Below, piece after piece: positions 44,698-55,757 of a stretch of DNA of 64,000 bases. A program made the translations under genes and the position numbers. The stretch covers positions 614,777 to 678,776 of the forward strand of contig CACRSC010000001.1 of NCBI GenBank assembly GCA_902651635.1, in the 5' to 3' direction. The notes under the pieces are model-generated. The model was not told where the DNA came from, searched no databases, and was given only the letters and a program-made list of their open reading frames with translations. Position 1 is the stretch's first letter. Each line of letters starts with the position of its first letter. Source of the DNA: Mastigamoeba balamuthi (lineage: Eukaryota; Evosea; Mastigamoebida; Mastigamoebidae).

Positions 44698-46206
44698 CTA
44701 CTGGGTCCCGAGGAGCTCCGCGAGCACATCAGAGTGGGGGGCCAGCCCGCAGAGCGTCTGAGCAGCCCTGCGTGCCTCGTCGATGATCTCGTCCAGCTTG
44801 CTCGGCGCGACGCCGCGGGCGGCATTGAGCTCCTCGAAGGGGTCGATGATGACGATGACGTCGTCCGCCCACTTGGTCGACGACTTGTCGACGACCAGGC
44901 CCCGTCTCGAGCACACGGCCGAGTGCATCCAGTCGACCGAGGCCCCGAGCCAGACGAAGAACCGGAAGAGGATGTCCGACACGCCCAGCTTGGCCGCCGA
45001 GCACCACGTCACATCGCGCGACCACTCGCACGTCACGCCCTCGCGGGTCGACACGCGCGTCACGGGCCACTCGGGCGTCGCCTGCAGGCGGGGCAGCACC
45101 CCGAGCATCTGCATGTGGACGATGGCCAGCAGCGACAGCGCGTAGGGCGTCATGTACGCGTTGGCGCCGCCCGTGACGCCGCGCTCCTTGGCCCAGAGCC
45201 TCGCGGCGGTCACCACGAGCGCCGCGCGCGGGTCGCAGCCCATGTAGTCGCGCAGCAGCAGCGAGTTGGTGACGCCGAGCTCGCGGCCGACGACGAGGTC
45301 GAACGCCAGCGGCGGGTGGAGCGGGTGGCTCCTGACGGCCACGCCGCTCACCTTGAGCACCGGCACCCGCGCGTGGGCGACCAGCGTCGGCGGGTCCGCC
45401 GCCATCCTCGAGACGGGCCCGTACAGCCTGCGCAGGACGCTGACGTCGCGGACCTTGGCGCCGCTGGGCGGCAGGACGGTGATGTCGACGTCGGACGACG
45501 TGGACCACATGCCGCTGACGAACGAGCCGAACGCCGCGACGCGGGCGCTGGGCAGCACCTGGCGCACGGCGCCGCCGACCTGCAGCACCAGCGCCTCGCG
45601 GGCCTCACGCGCGCTGTCGGGGCGCATCCGCGCGCAGATCTGGAAAATGCCCGCGTCGACCCGAATTGCGAGATCGGCGTCGATCCGGGCCGACAGCAGC
45701 GCCAGCGCCTCGGCGCGCGCCGTCTCCGAGTGCCGGACGAACGCGTGGTTGCACATGGCGGCGTCGTCGGGCATCGGCGTGCCGCACTGCCCGCAGACCT
45801 TCGCGGCCCGCGACCGCCTGCCGCCGCCCCTGCCCTGCCTCCCCGGCCTCGCGCGGCCCGCAGCCTGCTGCGGCACGGCAGCCTGCGCGCCCTGCGCCGC
45901 CGCGAGAGTCTCCACCGCCGCCGGCAGCCTGGGCGACCCACAGGCCGCTGACGTGGAGATATTGTCGTCGGAAATATCTGCGCTGTGCGCGCCGCCAGCG
46001 GCGGTCGCCGGGGCCTGCTGCGGCGCGGTGGTGGCCGCGGGCGCCGTGGGGGCCAGGTACTTGGGCACGTACTTGGGCGCGGACTGCCGCCGCACGATCG
46101 TCAGGGTTCTGGGGGCGGCGCCTGTGGGGTGTGCGGGGGTGACAAGTCAACAGCTGAGCCTGCGCTCCTCGGCGGGCGCTGCCTGCTCGCGGTTCTACGC
46201 ACTCAT
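44698..46206 (-). CDS. Cid1-family poly(A)/uridylyl polymerase with zinc finger
   Basis: Minus-strand exons 46203-46206 and 44698-46121 give 475 residues. Exon 1 is only four bases (ATGA), joined by an 81-nt intron; exon 2 has no nearby in-frame ATG. After a low-complexity N-terminus comes a C2H2-type finger (CGQC, then H and H after 12 and 4 residues). The nucleotidyltransferase core has FGSFVSGMW...SSDVDITV with the GS and DxD motif, and a third Asp in AFDLVVG. The C-terminal PAP-associated domain has PYALSLLAIVHM and VIIDPFEELN. Such enzymes add A or U to RNA 3' ends in nucleus or cytoplasm; substrate is not predictable. The finger suggests RNA binding. A 446-base divergent region separates it from the next gene. 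Confidence 0.85.
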
Positions 46207-46653
46207 GTCGCTGCGGGTGCTGTGCGAGGCGGCTCACGGGGACGACTGCGCGTTATTTGGGTACCGCCGTCGGGTATAATTGATTTTTGCTCAGTGCTGA
46301 CGAAACGGCGGGCTTGGAGCGGCTCGTCCGACGACAGGGCGGGAATGCTCAGGGCTACCAGTGTGTGGGAGGCTCTGCCGCTCGGCTGGCGGTGGCCGGT
46401 GGGGCTCGTTGACAGCTGGCATGAGTTAACACGTCTGCACCCGCACAGATCCTCACAGCCGCCTAGACATGAGGAAATAAGCTAGAAGCAGAATGCTCTG
46501 ACTCAGTCGCACCGACGTGGCCTCGCGTGGACCGCCGATGCGGGTCGGAAATTCGAAATATCTTCTCGGGGTGGCGCTCTTGATCGACCGGCAGTTCAAC
46601 GTCACGCTTCTTCATTCCTGTCGCAACACACAAAGCAGCACCCGAGCAAAGCA
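46207..46653. promoter_or_regulatory. Divergent promoter region
   Basis: Between the polymerase gene (minus) and the three-repeat gene (plus). GAAATATCTTC at 46555-46565 lies about 90 bases before the plus-strand start. No gene is seen; the promoter role is inferred from position. Confidence 0.45.
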
Positions 46654-47592
46654 ATGTCGTTTGAGGGTCCTATCGGCGGCGTCTTCCTCTCGGGCTACGC
46701 CCCCGTCCCCCAGTACGCGTTCCCCACTCTCGACGCCGCCATGGCCGCGGCTGCCGCGGCCCCCTGCCCCGTCGGCGGCATCACCCGCGAGCCCAACGGC
46801 TTCTTCACCCTGCGGGCCGGCAACCAGCCGTGCCCCAGCCCCAGCGGCGAGGTCTCGTGGCTCTACGTTCGTAGCCCCTTCGCCTTTCCCCTCCCCCCAT
46901 GTTCGCCGGCCGCAGGACTGACAGCACTCGCTGCGCCTTGCCGCAGAGCCCCTTCGCCTTCTACCCCGAGGCGTTCCTCGGCGGCTACTGCCAGAGCGGC
47001 GGCCAGTATCAGTTCTACTCGCTGAACGAGGCCAAGGCCATGGCGCTGCGCCTCTACGACTGCGCCGGCATCACCTTCGAGCCCAACTCGAACATGTACA
47101 CCCTGCGCCAGAACGGCAGCGTCCAGCGCTCTCCCTCTGGCGAGGCCTCGTGGCTCAAGGCACGTCCTCCACCACCGGCTGCTCCTCCCTTTTTGCTTCT
47201 CATCCTCTTGCTGCCTGTCGTTGTACTCACTCAATCGCCGTGCCGGTCCACCTTTTTTCCAAAAACAAAGGACCAAAACAACTGACCATTCGTTTCGTAA
47301 ACAGGTTGCCCCTGGCGCGGCCGGCGCGCTCCCCCAGCCGTTTGCTGCCACCCCGGCGCGCAGGCACCACAGCGCCCCCAACTGGTCTCGTCCCCACTAC
47401 GGCCAGTTCCTCTCGGGCCACTGCAAGAGCGGCGGCCAGTACCTGTTCGCGACCCTGCACGACGCCATGATGATGGCAGCGCGCCTGCCCGACTGCGGCG
47501 GCATCACCCTCAACGGCAACACCTACGAGCTCCGCCAGGGCACCACCCTGTGCCAGTCTCCCTCGGGCGAGACCTCGTGGCTCAAGTATTGA
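46654..47592 (+). CDS. Uncharacterised three-repeat protein, one repeat per exon
   Basis: Exons 46654-46866, 46947-47159 and 47305-47592 give 237 residues. Each exon encodes one copy of a ~70-residue unit with the pattern FLSGY or YGQFLSGHC, a helix DAAMAAA or DAMMMAARL, then GGIT, a strand with TLR, and a closing PSPSGExSWL. Exons 1 and 2 are exactly 213 nt each and all introns are phase 0, a sign of exon duplication. I do not recognise the family. There is no clear signal peptide, and each repeat has at most a few cysteines. The second intron (47160-47304) begins AAG|GCACGT; the nearby GT would break the frame, so the GC donor is needed. A binding role is possible but unproven. Confidence 0.75.
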
Positions 47593-48174
47593 AGGAAGGA
47601 GTCCTGGAAGAGCTGGCAGTGCTCTCGGTGACCTATCGATTTTCTGCTTTGGCCGCCACTACAAAGCACTGCTCTTAGACACAACAATGTCAGACATGCT
47701 GCTCCTTTCAGTCTCGTCTTTGTTAGAAAGGCCTCCGCTCTCCTAGAGGTCCCACCCTGCTTCTGGGCGAACAATGCCAGTACTGCGGAGCCGGAAAATT
47801 CTGATAAAGCCCGCACGTTGCGGCGTCATGTGGAATCGAGTTAACAACGCGTTGGCTGCCAACGAGGGCGCAAGATATTATGTGATTTTTCTTCTTCTCC
47901 CCATGAGAAAATCCGGGGAAACCCCATTCAGTCCTTGGACGGCAGGCCACAGACGGGAACTGCATGCATACGACTTCAAGGGCAAAGGGGCTCTCCTGGG
48001 AGAACTCCTGACCATACCGCGCCATTATCTGAATAAGTGAGTGCCTTTTCCACGCCACGCCACGGGTCAACGTCACTCAACTATTTTTGGCCACTGGGGG
48101 GTCATTTCAATAAAAAGCAGCAACCAAAAAACAGCAGCAGACGACCAACCTGGCCGTGCTGGTCCACCGTGGCG
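47593..48174. other. Intergenic region
   Basis: About 580 bases with no convincing gene. The last 150 bases before the next start codon include an A-rich run near 48120-48135. Confidence 0.5.
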
Positions 48175-51100
48175 ATGTGGCGGAAGCACACCATTCTCAT
48201 CACTCTCGTAGCACTTCTGCTGTGTACAGCAGGTCGGCTCTCAACCGCCCATTGCCAGTTTATTTTCGGGACTACCATTTCTCTGCTCGAACCAAACCCC
48301 AACCGACCGACCGACCGCCACAGCGCGCTCCGACGGCGTTCCTACCGAGCCGTGCGGCAGGGGATGGCTGGACATCCGCGTCCTGCTCGACGCCAGCGAC
48401 AACATCACGTCCGCGCAGTGGAATCTTGAACTTCAGTTCGCCGCGTCCCGTGCGAGGGCCCCTTCCATCCTCTGCTCTCCGATGCGCCTCACCGCCATCA
48501 TCCACCCCCGCTCTCCTGTGCTCCCCGCGCTTCGCCCGCAGTGTTCGGAGAGGTCTCGAGCAGGGGAAACGCTCAATTGGTTCTCTACCAGTTCAGCGAC
48601 CACTCCCAGAGCACCGGCTGTTCCAACACCGCCTGCATTTTGTCCCTCTCACAGATGGTTCGTTCGTAAAATGCTAATGGCCGCGCGACGCCCCCCGAAA
48701 CGTGGTCTTAGCGCACACACCAACTGACGTTTGTTCCTTTCGCGCCTCGCCGGGGGGATCGCAGGGCGGGGTCAAGGATATCGCGCAGTCGCTCAGATCC
48801 ACATTTATCACCAAGCGCGACGTCTCGCCTCGCAACCGCTACCATACCATCATCATCACCGATGGCCAGGGTGGCTCCGGTGCGTATCCACCCGCACTGG
48901 ACCGCGAACGCCTCCCTCTCGTGCTGGGATCGATCCTCATTTCGATATTTGAATTCTTCTTTGAGAACCCGCAATTATCACAAAAAAGGAAATAGTTCGG
49001 TTTTCCCGCCTAAATACATTTCCACGCACTGCGCCGGCCCCTCCGCAGACGGGGCGTTCGACGTCGCCAGGACCATGCGCGCGGGGGTGGACCCGTGGCA
49101 GATCACCGTGCTGCTGGTGCCTCCGCTGGCGGGCGCCTCGGTCGTGGGCCCCACCGCCGTCGAGCTGCGCCGCGTGGCCTCTCCGCCGCTCTCGTCGCAC
49201 TTCCGCGTGTTCCGCTCGTGGGAGCACCTCGCGCAGTCGACGGCCCTCGTCACGTCGCTCCTGTGGCCCAACGCGGGCCACGTGTGCTCGCTCTGGGGCG
49301 ACGGCAACGTCCGGACGTTCGACGGCCTCTCGTACACGTACGCAGGCCGCGGTGACTTCTTCCTGCTGCAGTCCCTGGTCTCCGTCGCCGTCCGGCTGAC
49401 GCAGCGCGGGGACTTCAACGCCTCGCGCGCGACGGCGGTAGCGCTCTACGACGGGTCCGCGGTGCACGAGGTCTACCTCGGGGCCACCCGCGGGCTCGAG
49501 TTCTACTCGAACAACGTGCCGATTCTGTACCCGCGGACGGTGGGCAACGGGATCACGTGGGTCGACGAGAACACCGTCTCGATCTCGGTTGTCAACAACC
49601 AGCTGGTGCTGACGGTCAGGAGGTCTGACGTGTGCACACCCGCGCTGACTGTGACGCTGTACGTGAGTCCGATCGTGTACAGCAACGGGTACGGGCTATG
49701 CGGCAACTACGACGCGTGCGCCTACAACGACGCATCCGAGCCGACAATTCCCGATTCCTTCGACCGGTGTACGCACCTCAGAGCTCCTCTCCGGCGCCAA
49801 CTCATTGGCATCGCCACCGCCTCGCAGATGCCGTCGATTACAGCAGCACGATCTTCATCGTGCACCCTCCCCACTTCCTCTACCCCGTCGTCAGCGTCAA
49901 CGCATCGTTCCACAACGCGACCGACGACCAGATTGCCGCGTGCGCTGCTGTGCTCCCCGCGGGGCCCCTGCGCGACACGTGCATCACGGACGCCGCTCGC
50001 TGGGGCTCGTCTGTCTGCGTGGACGAGTCAGTCGCGCTGTACAGGGACTCGTGCCGCTCCCTCTGCTTCGGCAACATCTCCAACTCCCTGCTCAACGCCT
50101 CGGACTGCACGGCCTTCTGTTCTGCCTTCAACTTCGACCTTCACTGTGCGTGACACAACTCAGGACCGCCCACTGGTATCCTCTGACTCCGGTGCCCCCG
50201 TCGTCCCAGCGTCGCCGTGCAACAGCAGGAAGAGGCCATCGCCCATGGTGTCGGTGAACGGGCCGGCGGAGTTCAAGGCAGCGCTGCAGACCCCGTTCGG
50301 CGGGCGCTACAGGGTCGGGGTCAGGGGGTGCGGCGTGACCGACACAGTCACCGTGGACATCACGTGCCCCAACGACTTCAACGTCACCGCGCTCGCCACG
50401 CCCGCCATCGTCACGGCCTCGTACTACGAGGACGAGGTGGCCTTCGCCCCGGTCCGCCTGACGGCCACCGTGAACTCGCAGAACTTCGTGGCCAACTCGG
50501 GGGCGTTCCAGTTCTCCTGGGCCGTCATCTCTGTGTCGCGCCCCGCGGCCAACTACACCCTGGGCGCCGTGTACATCGAGGGCCCCAACACCCTGGACGC
50601 CGTGTTCCGTGCACCGACGTTCGGGGACTACGTCATCGAGTTCGCCGCCTACGACGGCTGCCGCGTCGCCAAGGCCCACCTCGGCGTCAGGATCGCGTGC
50701 CAGTGCCAGAGGACAGACGTCACAGTCCGCACGAGCGGCACTCCCGGATGGAACAGCGACTTCACGCAGTACGTCGCCAACCTGGAGAGCACGGTCTTCC
50801 CCAGCTACGCCAAGCGCCACGTCACGTGGAGGTGGTCGGTTCTGCTCGCAGCTGGGACCACAGCGCAGTCGCTTACCAGCCGCCGTAACTCTGGAACGAC
50901 CGCTGTCTACAGACTGTACGGTGCAGTTCCGGCCTCGCCGACTCTGCCGGATCCTATCAACGGTTCTATCGTTCTTCACTCGACAACTGTGCTGGACATG
51001 TCGCATACGGAGACAATCGTGCGGGGCGATTACCGCCGCCTGCTCGCTGGGATGCAGGTGACGGAGACGGACTACGTCGAGAAGCACAATATTACCACGT

Positions 51101-53856
51101 ACCGTTACGACGCCCAGTCCGCGCCCCTGCTGTGCACGGTCACTCTGTCGTCCAACGGCAACTCGGCAACGGTGGTCGCGGCACCGGGGTCCCAGGGCCG
51201 GCCTGGTTGCTTCGGGGTATTCTGGGTGCGCGCCGAGTACTCCGAGCAGGAGTGCAACCCCCTGGCGCAGCAGGCCAACGCGTCTCTCGGCATATCTGGG
51301 ACCACGCCGAGCAGCGTCGGAGTGCAGCCAGCGCAGGTCTACGACGATTTCCCTGTCGAGGTCGCCTGCAGCAACCGCCCGCGCGCCATTGCCTGCTGCA
51401 CCACCGAGGTTGCGTACGAGAGCACAGCCATCCAGACTGTGCGCCTGAACGCGTTCGACTCGTTCGACCCCGACGACGATCTGGGTACTCTGACGTACAC
51501 CTGGTCGATGGTGGAGGCGCCATGGAACGCGCAGTCCTTCTCGGATACCACCGGGTCGACGATGGCGTACATTCCCACCGCAGTCGGAACCTACGTCTTC
51601 AACCTGAAGGTCTCGGACCAGTGCAGCAGCGACAGCGTCAACCAGACTGTCAACGTCCGGTGTCGCGAACTGTCAGTCAACGCAGCCCCCAACCCCGCGA
51701 CACTGCAACCAACGGGCGGGACGCCGTCCCCGACATCGACCATCGGCTATACCGTCAGCAATGACAAGGGCGGCGAGGGAAGCCGCGGCATCAGCGTCCG
51801 CGTCAAGACGTACCCAGCGGAGATCGACAACTGGTTCCTGCGGAACGAGAAGACGACGGCCGAGGTGATTAGCGGGACGGCCTTCACGCCTCCTGCTGTC
51901 TCTGGATCCTGGGTCCTCACCACCGTGGTCTCGGACAACTGCGGCCAGAACGTGACGTCGGACATCACTGTCTCTGTCCAGCCCAGCTGCGATGGGCCGA
52001 CGATCGTGGTGCAGGCCGGCGGCAGCACCGTCACCGAGGGACAGGCAATCACAGCGAACCAGAATGCCGACACTGGCGCATTCCCTTCGACCTCGCTTGA
52101 TGCCTCCGGCAGCTCCATAACTGTGGGATCTCTGAGCTACGTATGGGTCTACCGCCAAGTGGGCTCCACAGGCGCGTGGACAGTCATTGCCCGAACGGCG
52201 ACCACCTCGTTCACCTTCCCCCCGGGCCAGTGGAACGTCAAACTGCAGGCGGCCGCGCCTTGCGGCCGCGGGCAGCTCAACTTCCTAGTCAAAGCCGAGT
52301 GCTTCACCCCGGCAGGGTCCATCTCGCCCAGCGTCGCGCACCACTATGACGCCCTCTCCACTGCATACGCCCAGGTGACCTTCACCATCAACACCGGCAC
52401 CGGCTGTGGACACACGCTCTCTACAACGAGATCGGTACACATGTTTGCTTGCGTTCGGCTAGGGTCTGACGCTTGTCACCCCCACAGCAGGCACACGGGC
52501 CCTCTTCCGGAGGGACCTGGACCTTTGACGCACCTGGAGACTATGTGTTTACTCTGACACAGGACACGTGTAACCTGTGCCCAGCAGTCACGATGGCCAC
52601 GAGTACAGTCACAATCAGTTGCAATGTCCCGGATATCGTCACCGGCTTGGCCCTTGTCTCTGCCTCGCAAACGACCGGGTTTTCCAGGAACAAGTTCGAG
52701 ACGGTTCCGCTTCTGCTCACTGTTCCACAGTCTCAGCTCGCACAGTACACGAACAACAGCCTCTACCCCAACGACCTTGCAGCCGCGGCTCATCGCTTGG
52801 TTCCTACCTTCGAATGGGCTGTTGTTTCGGCTCCAGATGGCAGTATATTCCACCAGTGGACCAACACCGTCACGAATGCATGGGGCTCTGGGTCCGTTGT
52901 TGCCTCGGGCCCGATACAGACTGCAGACGGGTTTACCATCACGTACCGTACCAGGCAATACACACGCACTCGAACTTCGACTGTTCACCAGCCAGAGCTC
53001 CTTCATTACTTCCCGACAACACTCGGCCTCAGGTATCATCCGCCAAATGCGTTCTATTCACTCAGTTCCTTTCAGTGATCGTCTGGATATCCATCACGGT
53101 GATATGTACTTCGGGTCGTGTATCACTCCCGACTTGGTAGGGGACTACCAAATTCGCTTCCGCGCAACGGATGTATGCGGAAGGAGCGTCGAGCGCACTG
53201 CGTCTGTGACGGCCACATGCCCGACAGCACCGGTGCTTAGTTTCCAGCAGACAAACGACGACCACGGGCGTGTCACTATTCATGCAACTGTTACATACGA
53301 CAACGCGGCGGGCAACGACCTCGACTACCTGTGGTTTGGACCCGGCCCAGAGTGGTGGTCGTCGAGCGGCAACACCCTCATCTCGTTCCAACCGTTCTCA
53401 AACAGCAATCAGACATACGCGTACAACCTGACTGTATGGGATGGATGCCATAGTGTCTCCGGGGGTACCACCGTGTCTGTGAGCCCTGACAACACGACTC
53501 GCGCGTTGGCAGCCATCAGTACGGTGTCGTATGCCGCCTCGCTCTACGAGCAAGTGTACGACGTACAGCTTCCGCTTCGTGCATCGACGTGCCCATGCAC
53601 GGTGCCGGCGCATACCAACGATCCGCTGAAGTGGTTCGACGTGTCGTGCGACCCGACGATGTTCCCCGACGTGGGAATCAGCTACGTCGAGTGCGTCGAG
53701 TGCCCGGAGGAGAAGTATGAGTGCTCGCTCTCTGATCTGTGCATGTGCTCCACCGATGCCACACTGTGCTCTCCGCCAAGCTCCGATAGCGAAGCATCGT
53801 TCTTGCAGGTCTTCGCCGGCCTCATCTCGACGCTGGCATGCCTGGCTTCCCTCTAA
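48175..53856 (+). CDS. Large surface protein: vWA, vWD and PKD-like domains, likely GPI-anchored
   Basis: Nine exons: 48175-48232, 48324-48449, 48542-48657, 48765-48879, 49049-49768, 49828-50145, 50210-52434, 52488-53032 and 53076-53856. They sum to 5,004 nt (1,667 residues). Signal peptide 1-19 (ILITLVALLLCTA). A vWA-like domain follows, with LLDASDN at the metal-site position and TIIITDGQG. A vWD domain (about 215-385) has CSLWGDGNVRTFDGLSY and GLCGNYD. Several PKD-like beta-sandwich repeats come next, as in YTWSMVEAP...VGTYVFNLKVSD, many ending in a Cys-containing strand. The C-terminus is Cys-rich, then Ser-rich, then hydrophobic (FAGLISTLACLASL) with no charged tail, the usual form of a GPI signal. 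An adhesion role is likely. In exon 8 the acceptor could be three bases later. Confidence 0.85.
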
Positions 53857-54026
53857 AGCCGTCAGTGCCGCATCCTCTCCACAGGAGGTCCTCACTCTCC
53901 TGCCAGGCATCATCAACACCACCAACAACAGCATGCATCACATCCTCCAGCACCTCAGCACACCCCCCCCCCCCATCCCAACACCAACCCAGAAACACTC
54001 CACAGACACAATCTTGATGCTTGCTT
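53857..54026. other. Convergent intergenic spacer with C-run
   Basis: 170 bases between 3' ends, with a long C run near 53965-53976. No gene. Confidence 0.5.
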
Positions 54027-55473
54027 CTACGACTCGTCCCCCTCGCTGTACTTACAGACGTCAGAGTCCCTCATTCTCTCCGACTCGCTCTCCAGGGTTT
54101 CGTAACCCTCTCCCTTGACCTTCTCCGAGTCCCACTTTTCTTTTGCCTTGTCGAGCTCGTGTCCCAGAGCGTCCAGCTCTCCTACCGACGAGCCGTCCTC
54201 GAACTTCTCCTCTGGGTTGACCTCGTTGCCTTCGAGCGGCGAGGTCTCGAACGAGCTCATGCACCAGCGCATGACAGAGCACGGCTCCTCGAAGTCGATG
54301 GTGACAGACCCGCCGCCAGAGTCCATCCCGCCGCTGTGCGCCAGCACGATCCGGGAGATGCCGCGGGTGTTGGCGTCGAGCCACCTGAACGAGGCAGTCT
54401 GCAGTAGCTGGCTCCCGCAGTACGAGACGGGCGCGCCGAACCACTCGAGCCACTCGCTGCGGAACTGCCTCTGTATCAGCATCCACGACGCGCGCAGCGG
54501 CTTGCCCCTCTCGGCGGCCATCCTGCCGCGTAGCACGTTCTTGAAGGCCCTGCGCGCCATCTTGTACAGCGGGTACGCCGTGCACGAGGGGACCATGTGC
54601 CAGTGCTTGTGGCGGCGCAGGCGGGCGCAGAGCGCGATGACGGGGTCGCTCCTGCAGCCGCTCGCCTCTGCGCGCCTCTCCGAGTCCGCCGCGAGCGCGC
54701 AGCCCTTGAGCATGCCCTCGTTGCTGCCCAGCGACCTGCCCTTCTTCCTGGCGCTCTCTTTGGGGCCGCTCAGCACGAAGCTCGCCCCCAGGAACACGCG
54801 CCCCTGGCTGCAGTAGGTCTCGGCGCGGGCGTCTGCCTCGGGGCGGAACAGCGCCTGGCACATGGCCGTCCAGTGCTCCAGCAGCAGCTCCCCGCGCCCC
54901 GCGTCCCTGCGGCCGCCCGCGTCGCGTGAGCGCACAGCAGTGGCCGACGACTGGGAGGGAGGGGGGGGCGGCGTGCTGGCGGCTGTCGAGGAGCTCCACG
55001 ACGAGCAGGCACCTGTCGGCGAGCCCCTCCCTGTACGAGCTGAACAGGGGCCGCGGGACCCTCGGCGGCAGCGCGCAGGCGACGGCCGAGAACCGCACAG
55101 ACGCGTGGCTGAAGGGGTCCAGCCACCCGCGGATCCACGCGATGCCCACAGGGGCCGCGCCACGGATCTCCCTGGGCGCCCCGCCGACGGCCATGCGCAG
55201 CGCCACGCTGCGCGACAGGCGCCTGCGGTAGGCGTCGCGCCAGGAGGGGCTGGCCGCGGGGCTGCATGGGTCGCAGGGGCCGCAGGGGCCGAAGTCGCTG
55301 AGGTAGAGGTCCGACCAGAGGGCGTCGCTGCGGGCCACCCGCGACCAGCGGCGGCACACGAGCGAGGGGGCCACGAGGGCGGGCACGCCCGAGAGGCAGG
55401 CAGGGTAGTCGGCCGAGGACCTGCACAGCGCGCAGAGGACCAGGACCAGGACGTCGTCGGGAGTGTCCTCCAT
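54027..55473 (-). CDS. F-box protein
   Basis: The N-terminus (residues about 3-55) fits an F-box: TPDDVLVLVLCAL, then VAPSLVCRRWSRVARSDALWSDLYL. F-box proteins link substrates to SCF ubiquitin ligases through Skp1. A Cys/Pro-rich stretch and a substrate-side region of about 400 residues follow, ending in an acidic tail (EEKFEDGSS, then CKYSEGDES); I do not recognise that region. Two minus-strand frames must be joined near 54960-55000. Candidate introns of 56-59 nt end at CTCCCAG, but the junction also holds a C8 run, so a one-base sequence error is an alternative. Residues on both sides of the join are protein-like. Confidence 0.65.
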
Positions 55474-55757
55474 GGCTCGCGGTAAGATATTGAGCCCGCG
55501 GTGGTTTGATTACACAAGATTCCGCAATCTTTGCGACAACAAATCAGCGTCGAAAACCGAAACCCTCCACCAGCGATTGCTGAATCCCTACCTCTGGGCA
55601 CAACTCGGGAAGTCAGCCAACGCACACATCATCAAACTTCGGATCCAGATTTGAACAAATGTGATTTCGGTCACCTCATTGATGACGCGGTGCTAAAAGC
55701 GGTGTACGTTGGCCACCGACAGAGCGAGCGTGCCATTCCCCGGGACGGTTTCGGGGC
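55474..55757. promoter_or_regulatory. Upstream region of the F-box gene
   Basis: On the minus strand this region holds CAATATCTT (55484-55492) and GCGGAATCTTGTG (55513-55525) just before the F-box start. It also holds the 3' end of the following gene. A promoter role is inferred from position. Confidence 0.4.

Noticed and set aside
44662-45951. 429-codon plus-strand frame over the polymerase gene
   Set aside because: Antisense shadow; the minus strand carries the complete nucleotidyltransferase motifs.
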